This document shows, piece after piece, positions 25,160-33,117 of a stretch of 64,000 bases of DNA (its first letter is position 1; every line of letters begins with the position of its first letter). The notes beneath the pieces were generated by a model. The model was not told the DNA's origin and did not search any database. It was given only the letters and a program-made list of their open reading frames with translations. Source of the DNA: an uncultured Carboxylicivirga sp. (GTDB lineage Bacteria > Bacteroidota > Bacteroidia > Bacteroidales > Marinilabiliaceae); the NCBI RefSeq assembly GCF_963668385.1, contig NZ_OY764327.1, positions 1,488,001 to 1,552,000 of the forward strand. The letters are read 5' to 3'. The position numbers were made by a program, and so were the translations under genes.

Positions 25160-25882
25160 ATGAAGATCAACAAAACTCAATTTCTGCTGATTCTCGCTAC
25201 TTTTTTTACCTTTTCGTGTACCGCAAATGCAAAAGAAGATCATTTGGATGCCAAGCAAAAGAACATGGTGGCTATTTCGAGCTACACTGCGCAAGGTAAG
25301 ATGCCTGAATTAACAAAAGCTTTAAACGATGGCCTTGATGCCGGACTTACCATTAACGAAATTAACGAAGCATTGGTGCAGCTATATGCCTATTGCGGAT
25401 TTCCTAGAAGTTTAAATGGAATTCATGCTTTGATGGGTGTTGTGAAAGACAGAGAAGCCAAAGGCATTACTGATGAGCAAGGGAAAGAAATACAGATGCA
25501 TAGTCAAACCGGCGATCGTTACGAAAGAGGGCGTTTGGTGTTGGAAGAACTAACAAAAACACCGCAAGCAAAACCAGCTCCCGGCTTTGGTGAGTTTTCG
25601 CCTCGTATTGATGCCTTTTTGAAAGAACATTTGTTTGCCGATATATTCGAAAGTGATGTACTAAGCTATCAACAGCGCGAGTTGATAACCAATGCCGCCT
25701 TGGCTTCTATGTCGGGCGCCGAATCGCAGTTGGGGGCTCATATTCATTTTGGAATAAATGTTGGCATTACCGAAGGGCAATTAAACGACATGTTTACTAT
25801 CATCGAAAAAACAGTTGGTAAAGACGAAGCCAACAGCGGAAGAGCCGTTTTAAGCAAAGTGCTTGAAATGAGAAATAAGTAA
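25160..25882 (+). CDS. Exported carboxymuconolactone decarboxylase-like protein (lipoprotein)
   Basis: This 240-residue protein has a lipoprotein-type signal peptide (FFTFSC near residue 20) and two CMD-like alpha-helical domains: residues about 35-100 with LNDGLDAGLTINEINEAL and YAYCGFPRSLNGI, and residues about 170-235 with QRELITNAALASMSG and LGAHIHFGINVGIT. The AhpD-type CxxC pair is absent, so a classical peroxidase-reductase role is unlikely. It is paired with an exported cupin 32 bp downstream, and the same pair occurs without signal peptides at 37344-38524. Confidence 0.88.
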   Translation: MKINKTQFLLILATFFTFSCTANAKEDHLDAKQKNMVAISSYTAQGKMPELTKALNDGLDAGLTINEINEALVQLYAYCGFPRSLNGIHALMGVVKDREAKGITDEQGKEIQMHSQTGDRYERGRLVLEELTKTPQAKPAPGFGEFSPRIDAFLKEHLFADIFESDVLSYQQRELITNAALASMSGAESQLGAHIHFGINVGITEGQLNDMFTIIEKTVGKDEANSGRAVLSKVLEMRNK

Positions 25883-25914
25883 CAAAACAATAACAACGAT
25901 AAATTAAAAAACAT

Positions 25915-26442
25915 ATGAAACGAAGTATATCAAATACCTTTTTAGCCTTAGGCGTACTGTTTATTGCCTACTCTTGTAATCAACCTACATCTAATACTCA
26001 AAGTACTGAAGTAACAGCAGAAGTTGTAAAAGAAATGGATCCAATCTTCACCCAAAATCCGGCACCCGAAGCTTTTATATCTAAATTCTTTACCGGAAAG
26101 GTAGGGGTAAATATGATGTTGAAAAACGACGAGAACAATGAGTATTCGATTGCTAATGTGGTTTTCGATCCTGAAGCACGTACCAATTGGCACACTCATC
26201 CTAAAGGACAAGTATTGTTAGTATTAGCGGGCGAAGGTTTTTACAAAGCCGAAGGTCAACCCGTTCAAAAACTAAAAAAGGGTGATGTGGTAAATATTCC
26301 TCCACATGTAAATCACTGGCATGGAGCTGCAGCAGGTAGTAAATTTGTTCATGTGGCACTTACCAATTATAAAGATGGTCAAAATGTTATCTGGGGTGAT
26401 GCGGTAAGCGACGAGGATTATACAAGTGTATTGGCTGAATAA
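25915..26442 (+). CDS. Exported cupin-domain lipoprotein
   Basis: This 175-residue protein has a lipoprotein signal (LFIAYSC near residue 21) and a single cupin with the metal-binding motif TNWHTHPKGQ (two His), the conserved Glu in AGEGFYKAEG, and the second motif His pair in VNHWHG. Small cupins of this type accompany CMD-like proteins in aldehyde and quinone detoxification clusters. Its cytosolic counterpart is at 38129, with matching KLKKGDVVNIPPHVNHWHGA versus KLNPGDTVNIPAGVNHWHGA. It is followed 6 bp later by flavodoxin. Confidence 0.9.
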   Translation: MKRSISNTFLALGVLFIAYSCNQPTSNTQSTEVTAEVVKEMDPIFTQNPAPEAFISKFFTGKVGVNMMLKNDENNEYSIANVVFDPEARTNWHTHPKGQVLLVLAGEGFYKAEGQPVQKLKKGDVVNIPPHVNHWHGAAAGSKFVHVALTNYKDGQNVIWGDAVSDEDYTSVLAE

Positions 26443-26448
26443 TCGATA

Positions 26449-26943
26449 ATGAGTTCAGAGACAAATAATGGCAATTGTTTGGTTGCTTATTTTTCGTGGA
26501 GTGGGAATACTTTTACTATTGCCAAACAAATTGCCGGACTGGTGGGTGGAGATCTTTTTGAGATTAAGCCCATCGATTCCTATTCGCAAAACTATGGTGA
26601 GGTTGTTAAGCGTGCCCGTCAGGAGATTAAAATGGGTGAAACACCTGAATTGGTGAAACAAAAAGAGCAGATAGAAAAATACGATGTTGTTTTTATCGGC
26701 TATCCTAATTGGTGTAATACTTTTCCAGCGCCTGTTTTAACATTTCTAACAACACATGATTTGAAGGATAAAAAGGTGATTCCGTTTTGCACGCACGGTG
26801 GAGGTGGAGTAGGACGAAGTTTTTCAGAGTTAGCAAAACAATGTATTGATTCAGAAGTTTTAAAAGGGATTTCTATTGATGGATACGCTGTTAATGATAA
26901 CAATGTTGAAGTAAAAGATTGGATTGAAAAATTAACCATATGA
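26449..26943 (+). CDS. Flavodoxin
   Basis: This 164-residue protein has the flavodoxin FMN-phosphate loop near its start (VAYFSWSGNTFTIAKQIA), the second FMN contact region VFIGYPNWCNTFPAPV, and the third FCTHGGGGVGRSFSEL. It belongs to the flavodoxin_4-like group common in redox operons with cupins and aldo/keto reductases. It supplies or accepts electrons in the cytoplasm. It overlaps the next gene by 4 bp, so coupling is likely. Confidence 0.92.
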   Translation: MSSETNNGNCLVAYFSWSGNTFTIAKQIAGLVGGDLFEIKPIDSYSQNYGEVVKRARQEIKMGETPELVKQKEQIEKYDVVFIGYPNWCNTFPAPVLTFLTTHDLKDKKVIPFCTHGGGGVGRSFSELAKQCIDSEVLKGISIDGYAVNDNNVEVKDWIEKLTI

Positions 26944-27497
26944 GTGAGACTATTTTTGAAAGAATGCAATCCGGTGAAGTGGTTCCGTTTGCCGATCCTC
27001 AGTATGCCGAGGTAAGTAAATCGGGAATTCGAACGCTTGAGTTGCTTGTAAAATATAATGCCACATCAGATCCTGACCAATTGAGAAAGCTATGGGGTGA
27101 ATTGTCTGGTGAGGCATTGGATGCCACAAGTTATATACAAATTCCTTTAATGGTCAATCATGCCGAATTTGTAAAGGTGGGTAAGAATGTATATATCAAT
27201 CATGCCTGTTCAATGTTGGCTTTGGGTACTATCACTGTAGAAGATGATGTGTTAATAGGGCCTAAATGTAACTTAATCACCGAAGGTCATCCGGTTGATC
27301 CAAACAATAGAAAGGCTTTGGAGGTGAAACCGGTGGTGATTAAGAAGAATGCCTGGTTGGGTGCAGGTGTAACTATTTTACCTGGAGTAACAGTTGGGGA
27401 GAATTCCATTGTTGCTGCCGGAGCCGTTGTTAATAAAGATGTTCCTGCCAATTCGGTTGTTGCAGGTATTCCTGCTAAAGTTATCAAAGAGATTTAA
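26940..27497 (+). CDS. Hexapeptide-repeat O-acetyltransferase, copy 2
   Basis: This 185-residue protein has an N-terminal helical cap (IFERMQSGEVVPFADPQYAE) followed by hexapeptide turns (VYINHACSMLALGTITVEDD, AWLGAGVTILPGVTVGENSI) and catalytic His in TEGHPVDPNNRK. It is an acetyl-CoA-dependent sugar O-acetyltransferase-like enzyme. It is a close tandem duplicate of the next gene and shares the same N-terminal cap, which copy 1 lacks. It overlaps flavodoxin by 4 bp. Confidence 0.9.
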   Translation: MSETIFERMQSGEVVPFADPQYAEVSKSGIRTLELLVKYNATSDPDQLRKLWGELSGEALDATSYIQIPLMVNHAEFVKVGKNVYINHACSMLALGTITVEDDVLIGPKCNLITEGHPVDPNNRKALEVKPVVIKKNAWLGAGVTILPGVTVGENSIVAAGAVVNKDVPANSVVAGIPAKVIKEI

Positions 27498-27519
27498 TAA
27501 GTATTACGCAATCAGCGTT

Positions 27520-28092
27520 ATGAAAAACAATCCATCTAAAAATATTTTTGATCGATTACAGGCCGGAGAGGCCGTTCCTTATTCCGATCCAAGTCATAGT
27601 CAGATAGCTGATGCAGCTGCTCGTACCACAAAGTTATTGATAGAACTTAATGCCACAGCCGACAATGATAAAGTACGCCAGTTATGGGGCGAAATGTCGG
27701 GCGAAGCATTGGATGATAGTAGCATGATTCAGATACCTGTTTACGTGAATATTGGCAAGTTTACGCGAATTGGCAAAAATGTGTATATCAATCATCTGTG
27801 TTCTATGCTTGATATGGGAACCATCACCATTGGAGACGATGTGTTGATTGGTCCCAAAGTGAATATACTAACCGAAGATCATCCTGTAAAACCATCGGAA
27901 CGTAAGGCTTTAATGGCAAGACCTGTGGTTATTAAAAACGGAGCGTGGATAGGTGCGGGGGCAACCATTTTACCCGGGGTAACAGTAGGTGAGAATTCGG
28001 TGGTGGCCGCAGTAGCTGTGGTAAACAAAGATGTGCCACCCAATACGGTAGTGGGTGGTATGCCGGCAAAAGTCATTAAAGAATTAGAATAA
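27520..28092 (+). CDS. Hexapeptide-repeat O-acetyltransferase, copy 3
   Basis: This 190-residue protein has the same cap (IFDRLQAGEAVPYSDPSHSQ) and repeats (VYINHLCSMLDMGTITIGDD, AWIGAGATILPGVTVGENSV) as copy 2, with His in TEDHPVKPSERK. The similarity along the whole length marks it as a tandem gene duplication. The start is ATG 27520; the open frame extends upstream into copy 2 but the homology begins here. The cluster therefore has three such enzymes in under 4 kb. Confidence 0.9.
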   Translation: MKNNPSKNIFDRLQAGEAVPYSDPSHSQIADAAARTTKLLIELNATADNDKVRQLWGEMSGEALDDSSMIQIPVYVNIGKFTRIGKNVYINHLCSMLDMGTITIGDDVLIGPKVNILTEDHPVKPSERKALMARPVVIKNGAWIGAGATILPGVTVGENSVVAAVAVVNKDVPPNTVVGGMPAKVIKELE

Positions 28093-28107
28093 GCAAATTA
28101 AGAGTTT

Positions 28108-28869
28108 ATGTCACGAGTATTTATAACAGGATCGACTGATGGATTAGGCCTTTTGGCTGCTCAAAAGTTAATAGATCATGGACACCAGGTAGTGTTGCAC
28201 GCCCGCAATGATAAACGAGCTAAGTCTGCAATTGATAAAGCACCAGGGGCTGAAAAAGTTCTAATTGGAGACTTGTCCTTTATAAATGAGACCAAGGAGT
28301 TGGCATATAAAGTAAATGAGTTAGGAAAGTTTGATGCTGTTATCCATAATGCAGGAATCTTGCATGTTGAAGAGAAAGCAAAAAGTAAGGATGGAGTTCC
28401 TCTTTTATTTGCTGTAAATACCATGGCACCATACATTCTTACAGCATTAATTCATCCTCCAAAAAGATTAGTTTACACCTGTTCGAGTATGCATCGGCAG
28501 GGTGATGCTCGCGAAACAAAATTGGAAGCGTTAGCTAATGGAAAAGCCTTTCCGAGTTATTCCGATACTAAGCTACACGATTTGATATTAGCATTGGCTG
28601 TTCAGCGTCAATGGCCTGATGTTGTTACAAATGCAGTAGATCCGGGTTGGGTACCTACCAAGATGGGCGGGGCTGGGGCTCGTGATGATTTACATAAAGG
28701 GTACGAAACACAAATTTGGTTAGCCACTTCTACAGATGAAAAGTCATTAAAAGGTGGTCGGCTATTGTTTCATCAAAAAGAAGTTGATTTTAATCCACAG
28801 GCAAAAGATATCATTATACAGAATAAATTACTGTCGGTATGTGAACAAATTTCAGGAGTGAAAATTTAG
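28108..28869 (+). CDS. Short-chain dehydrogenase/reductase
   Basis: This 253-residue protein is a classical-type SDR: cofactor loop FITGSTDGLGLLAAQ near the N-terminus, NAG motif in VIHNAGILHVEE, catalytic Ser in YTCSSMHRQ and the YxxxK pair in PSYSDTKLHD. An Arg in LHARNDKR after strand 2 suggests NADPH preference. It follows the acetyltransferases by 15 bp and precedes a Tat-signal alcohol dehydrogenase by 21 bp, so it is part of the same run of carbonyl-reducing enzymes. Confidence 0.93.
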   Translation: MSRVFITGSTDGLGLLAAQKLIDHGHQVVLHARNDKRAKSAIDKAPGAEKVLIGDLSFINETKELAYKVNELGKFDAVIHNAGILHVEEKAKSKDGVPLLFAVNTMAPYILTALIHPPKRLVYTCSSMHRQGDARETKLEALANGKAFPSYSDTKLHDLILALAVQRQWPDVVTNAVDPGWVPTKMGGAGARDDLHKGYETQIWLATSTDEKSLKGGRLLFHQKEVDFNPQAKDIIIQNKLLSVCEQISGVKI

Positions 28870-28890
28870 TATTCAATTAAAACACCAAAC

Positions 28891-30081
28891 ATGAAAGAAG
28901 ACAAAAAAAGTATTCAGGAAAATCAGCAATCCAGAAGAGATTTTATTAAAAAATCAGCCATTGCAGGTGTAGGTGCATCATTATTATTAAACAATCCGGT
29001 TCCGGTGTTTGGTAGTAATGCGAATAAGAATATTAAGTCGAAAGGTTATGCCGCGTTTGATACATCGGGTATATTAAAACCTTGGGAGTTTGAACGTCGA
29101 CCGGTTGGTGATAATGATGTTTTGATTGATGTAAAATATGCAAGTATTTGTCATTCCGATATTCATCAGATGAAAGGACACTGGGGACCACAGCAATATC
29201 CTCAGATACCTGGTCACGAAATTGTAGGTATTGTAGCAGCTGTTGGAAAAAATGTGACCAAGTTTAAAGTGGGTGATCGTGCCGGTGTAGGTTGTATGGT
29301 TGATAGCTGTATGGTGTGTGATAACTGTAAACACGGTGATGAGCATTACTGTGAGAACGGCCAAACACTATTTACATACGGATATCCCGATAAAAAATCG
29401 CCTACAGGAATTACACAAGGTGGATATGCAACCAATATTGTTGTGCGTGATCATTTTGCCGTTCATATTCCTGATCATATATCACTTCAGGAAGCTGCAC
29501 CACTGTTGTGTGCCGGTATTACTACTTATTCTCCTTTGATGAAGGCAGATTTTAAGATTGGCGATAAAGTAGGAGTAGCCGGAATTGGAGGACTAGGTCA
29601 TATGGCAGTTAAACTAGCTGTTTCAAAAGGAGCCGAAGTGTATGCCTTTACTACTTCGCCCGATAAAGTAGAAGATATCAAATCGTGGGGTGCAAAAGAA
29701 GTTATTGTTGTTGATAGCGCAGATAAATTGCAGCCTATGAGAGGAAAACTGGATTATATGATTTCAACAATCCCTTATGAATACGATATTTCATCATATG
29801 CTAGCTGTGTAAGACCCAATGGACATTATACGCAGGTTGGAGTTCCTGTAGGCGGACAGTTAACTATTAATACATTCAGTCTCATGTTCAGCCGTGTCAA
29901 CCTTAATGTTTCATTAATTGGAGGTATTCCTGAGACTCAGGAAGTGGTTCATTATTGTGCAGATAATGATGTTAAGCCTCAAATAGAAATGATTAGTGGA
30001 GAGCAGATTAATGAGGCATGGGAGAATGTTGTCAATAAGAAAGCCCGCTACCGCTATGTGATTGATACTGCAACTTTTTAA
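28891..30081 (+). CDS. Zinc-dependent alcohol dehydrogenase with Tat signal (YahK-like)
   Basis: This 396-residue protein is a medium-chain zinc alcohol dehydrogenase: catalytic zinc ligands in ASICHSDIHQMKGHWG and PGHEIVGIV, four structural-zinc Cys residues in CMVDSCMVCDNCKHGDEHYC, and the nucleotide loop GIGGLGHMAVKLAV. It resembles NADPH-dependent aldehyde reductases of the YahK/cinnamyl type. The unusual part is a long N-terminus with a twin-arginine signal (QSRRDFIKKSAIAGVGASLL), predicting export of the folded, cofactor-loaded enzyme. It follows the SDR by 21 bp. Confidence 0.92.
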   Translation: MKEDKKSIQENQQSRRDFIKKSAIAGVGASLLLNNPVPVFGSNANKNIKSKGYAAFDTSGILKPWEFERRPVGDNDVLIDVKYASICHSDIHQMKGHWGPQQYPQIPGHEIVGIVAAVGKNVTKFKVGDRAGVGCMVDSCMVCDNCKHGDEHYCENGQTLFTYGYPDKKSPTGITQGGYATNIVVRDHFAVHIPDHISLQEAAPLLCAGITTYSPLMKADFKIGDKVGVAGIGGLGHMAVKLAVSKGAEVYAFTTSPDKVEDIKSWGAKEVIVVDSADKLQPMRGKLDYMISTIPYEYDISSYASCVRPNGHYTQVGVPVGGQLTINTFSLMFSRVNLNVSLIGGIPETQEVVHYCADNDVKPQIEMISGEQINEAWENVVNKKARYRYVIDTATF

Positions 30082-30118
30082 TGAAATAAAACAAGCTTGG
30101 TCTCTATTGTGCCAGTTC

Positions 30119-30149
30119 GGCGAAGCCAAAAGCTTTTGCGGCTCGAGCG
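30119..30149 (+). repeat. Dispersed REP-like element, copy B
   Basis: This 31-bp motif is 26/31 identical to 24183-24213. Its core agccaaaagcttttgcggct is close to a perfect palindrome (stem aaaagc/gctttt). It lies in the gap between the alcohol dehydrogenase and aldo/keto reductase genes. Confidence 0.55.
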
Positions 30150-30297
30150 ATAAAAATAAAGTAAAAGATTGCTCTAGTACAATAACGGCGAGATATTAAA
30201 TAAAATATTAATCAAGTATGTTGATGTTTGCAGGTAAATTGCTGGAATAAACTTCTGCCTTCTGCCTGTAAAACTTACATATTTAAAACATTAAATT

Positions 30298-31164
30298 ATG
30301 ATTTTACAAGAAAAATATACTTTATCAAACGGAGTTGAAATTCCAAAATTAGGATTAGGAACCTGGTTTATTAGCGACGAAGATTCAGTACAAGCTGTAA
30401 AAGATGCAGTAGAGTTAGGCTATCGTCATATTGATACCGCTCAAGCTTATCAAAACGAGCGAGGTGTTGGCGAAGGCATCAGAACCTGTGGTGTTGCGCG
30501 CGAAGAGCTTTTTGTAACCACTAAGCTGGCAGCTGAGATTAAATCGTACGACGAAGCTGTGGCTTCCATCAATAATTCGTTAAAAGTAATGGGATTGGAT
30601 TACCTTGATATGATGATTATTCACAGTCCTAGACCATGGATGGAATTTCACGAAGAAGATCCATTCTTTGAGGGCAACCGCGAAGCATGGCGTGCTCTTG
30701 AAGATGCTTACAAAGCAGGAAAAATAAAAGCCATCGGTCTTTCTAATTTTCAGAAAGAAGATCTTGATAATATTCTTGAGTCGTGCACGGTTAAACCAAT
30801 GGTGAATCAGATTTTGGCTCACATTAGTAATACACCTAAAGAGTTGATTGCTTATTCTCAGGAAAAAGGAATGTTGGTGGAAGCCTATTCTCCGGTAGCT
30901 CATGGTGAGTTGATGAAAAATGAGGATGTGAAGAAAATGGCTGAGAAATATGGCGTTTCGGTTCCTCAGTTATCAATCCGCTATTGTTTGGAACTGGGCT
31001 TATTGCCTTTGCCAAAGACAGCTAATCCGGCACATATGCAAAACAATGCTGAACTGGATTTTGAAATTTCAAAAGAAGATATGGAAGTTTTAAAATCGGT
31101 AGAAACCATCAAAGACTACGGCGAATCGAGTATGTTTCCTGTCTACGGAGGAAAACTAAAATAA
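30298..31164 (+). CDS. Aldo/keto reductase (DkgA-like)
   Basis: This 288-residue NADPH-dependent reductase starts with PKLGLGTWFI and shows the catalytic residues Asp46 and Tyr51 in HIDTAQAYQNERGVGEGI, the Lys in TTKLAAEI and the His in MIIHSPRPW. The C-terminal cofactor region LPLPKTANPAHMQNNAE is also present. The family reduces aldehydes and ketones, including 2,5-diketogluconate and methylglyoxal. It is preceded by the REP-like element and followed by a hairpin, so it may be a single transcription unit in the redox region. Confidence 0.93.
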   Translation: MILQEKYTLSNGVEIPKLGLGTWFISDEDSVQAVKDAVELGYRHIDTAQAYQNERGVGEGIRTCGVAREELFVTTKLAAEIKSYDEAVASINNSLKVMGLDYLDMMIIHSPRPWMEFHEEDPFFEGNREAWRALEDAYKAGKIKAIGLSNFQKEDLDNILESCTVKPMVNQILAHISNTPKELIAYSQEKGMLVEAYSPVAHGELMKNEDVKKMAEKYGVSVPQLSIRYCLELGLLPLPKTANPAHMQNNAELDFEISKEDMEVLKSVETIKDYGESSMFPVYGGKLK

Positions 31165-31185
31165 ATAATCAAACAATAAATCTGG

Positions 31186-31216
31186 CAGCCTTTTGTTTTT
31201 GCAGAAGGCTGTTTTT
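31186..31216 (+). terminator. Terminator between reductase and tautomerase
   Basis: A 7-bp stem (cagcctt at 31186-31192 with aaggctg at 31205-31211) is followed by five T residues. Confidence 0.6.
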
Positions 31217-31228
31217 AATTAATAAACA

Positions 31229-31456
31229 ATGCCACATCTACAAATAAAACTATTGGAAGGAAAAACCGAAGAGCAAAAACAAGAGTTAGCTCAGGAATTG
31301 GTTAAAACTGCTCAAAGAGTAATCGGTTATGGTGAGGAGTCATTCTCTGTATCCATCGAGGATTTTACCCTGGAGCAATGGAAAAATAATGTTTATCCAA
31401 ACGAAATTATGGGGAAGAAGGATATTCTTTATAAAGAGCCCGGATATGAGATGTAA
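31229..31456 (+). CDS. 4-oxalocrotonate tautomerase-family protein
   Basis: This 75-residue protein begins MPHLQIKLLEGKTEEQKQEL, with Pro2 becoming the catalytic N-terminal residue after removal of Met. The family covers tautomerases and dehalogenases of 60-80 residues that act on enols and unsaturated acids. SFSVSIEDFTLEQW fits the second half of the fold. It starts 13 bp after a terminator-like hairpin and is followed by another, so its expression may come from read-through or from a promoter I cannot see. Confidence 0.88.
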   Translation: MPHLQIKLLEGKTEEQKQELAQELVKTAQRVIGYGEESFSVSIEDFTLEQWKNNVYPNEIMGKKDILYKEPGYEM

Positions 31457-31472
31457 TATCAAACAATAATGT

Positions 31473-31516
31473 TAATCTCGCTTCTTAATGTATTGTTTGG
31501 AAGCGGGATTATTTTT
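31473..31516 (+). terminator. Terminator after tautomerase
   Basis: A 12-bp stem with one G-T pair (31473-31484 with 31500-31511) is followed by a T run. Confidence 0.75.
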
Positions 31517-31598
31517 ATCAATTAACCTGTTATGTTTTAGTTTTTAAACATATTTGTAGTAAGATCTCTTAACAGCACTAAAACTAAATCAGGTAATT

Positions 31599-33014
31599 AT
31601 GACAAAAGTTGGATTATTCGGCATTGGGCTGGATACCTATTGGGCACAGTTTGATGGTTTATTAAACAAGCTGATGTCTTATCAGAATCAGATTAAAACC
31701 CGGATAAATAATTTCAATATTGAGGTGGTTGATGCCGGAATGGTTGATAATCCCATAAAAGCACGAGAAGCTGCTGACTATCTTAAAAAGAATGATGTAG
31801 AACTGGTCTTTTTATACGTTTCTACTTATGCACTTTCTTCAACAGTTTTACCTGTAGCTCAAAAATTAAAAGTTCCGGTTATAATATTAAATCTTCAGCC
31901 AACAGCTGCGTTGGATTATGATTCGTTCAACCAATTAAATGATAAAGGAAAGATGACTGGCTTATGGCTGGAGAACTGTCAGGCTTGCTCCGTACCAGAA
32001 ATTGCCAGTGTTTTTAACCGGTCATCAATCAAATATGATATTGTTACTGGTTATCTGGATGATGCAGTATCGTGGAATGAAATTCAGGGATGGACAGAGG
32101 CTGCTAAAGTATTGAATGCCGTTCGATTGAATCGCCTGGGTATTTTAGGTCATTATTATGGAGGAATGTTGGATGTTTATACCGACATCACCAAAATATC
32201 AGCGGTTTTTGGAACCCATATCGAAATGTTGGAGATGTGCGAGCTTAAAAAACTTCGCGATAAGGCAACAAGCGATGAAGTGAAGACAAAATTAGCAGAG
32301 TTCCATCAGGCTTTTGAAGTGGTTGATGAATGTGAAGTGGATGAGGTGGAGCGGGCTGCCCGAACATCCATAGCTTTGGATAAGTTGGTTGAACAGCATC
32401 AATTGGGATCAATGGCTTATTACTACGAGGGAGAGGCCGGTAACGAATACGAAAACATTGTAACCTCGGTGATAGCGGGTAATACATTATTAACCGGTAA
32501 GAATATTCCCATAGCCGGTGAGTGTGAGGTAAAAAACGCCATGGCGATGAAGATTATGGCTGAATTTGGAACCGGAGGTTCATTCTCCGAATTCTACCTG
32601 ATGGATTTTAATGATGATGTGGTAATGCTTGGCCACGATGGACCAGCTCACTTTGCCATTGCCGAAGGAAAGGTTAAGCTGGTTCCGCTGCCTGTATATC
32701 ATGGTAAACCCGGTAAAGGTCTATCCATTCAAATGACGGTTAAGCATGGACCGGTAACTTTACTTTCGGTTGTGGAAGGTAAGGAAGGTATTTTCTTACT
32801 TACCGCGGAGGGTGATTCGGTTGAAGGACCCGTTTTAGAAATAGGCAATACCAATAGCAGATATCGGTTTTCACTTGGTGCCCGCGAATTTATGAATCAA
32901 TGGAGCAAACAAGGACCGGCGCATCATTGTGCAATAGGAGTGGGACACATCGCTCATAAGATAGAAAAGCTGGGAGCTTTGTTAGATATTCCGGTTGTAA
33001 AGATTGAAATTTAA
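31599..33014 (+). CDS. L-fucose/L-arabinose isomerase-family protein
   Basis: This 471-residue protein has the AraA/FucI-like layout: an N-terminal Rossmann-like domain (VELVFLYVSTYALSST), a middle region and a C-terminal metal-binding barrel. Candidate metal ligands are Glu in GEAGNEYEN, Glu in GGSFSEFYLMDF, His in VMLGHDGPAHF and His in GPAHHCAIGVGH. Such enzymes interconvert aldoses and ketoses with Mn2+. It diverges clearly from standard AraA and has no kinase, epimerase or transporter beside it, so its sugar is uncertain. It is monocistronic. Confidence 0.82.
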   Translation: MTKVGLFGIGLDTYWAQFDGLLNKLMSYQNQIKTRINNFNIEVVDAGMVDNPIKAREAADYLKKNDVELVFLYVSTYALSSTVLPVAQKLKVPVIILNLQPTAALDYDSFNQLNDKGKMTGLWLENCQACSVPEIASVFNRSSIKYDIVTGYLDDAVSWNEIQGWTEAAKVLNAVRLNRLGILGHYYGGMLDVYTDITKISAVFGTHIEMLEMCELKKLRDKATSDEVKTKLAEFHQAFEVVDECEVDEVERAARTSIALDKLVEQHQLGSMAYYYEGEAGNEYENIVTSVIAGNTLLTGKNIPIAGECEVKNAMAMKIMAEFGTGGSFSEFYLMDFNDDVVMLGHDGPAHFAIAEGKVKLVPLPVYHGKPGKGLSIQMTVKHGPVTLLSVVEGKEGIFLLTAEGDSVEGPVLEIGNTNSRYRFSLGAREFMNQWSKQGPAHHCAIGVGHIAHKIEKLGALLDIPVVKIEI

Positions 33015-33117
33015 TAATAACACATATAATAGACACATTAGGATAACTTTTTTGTGGAGAACTCGTATTTTCATTCTATTCTAAGGAAAGAATATACATA
33101 CCACTTAACTCTAAAAT

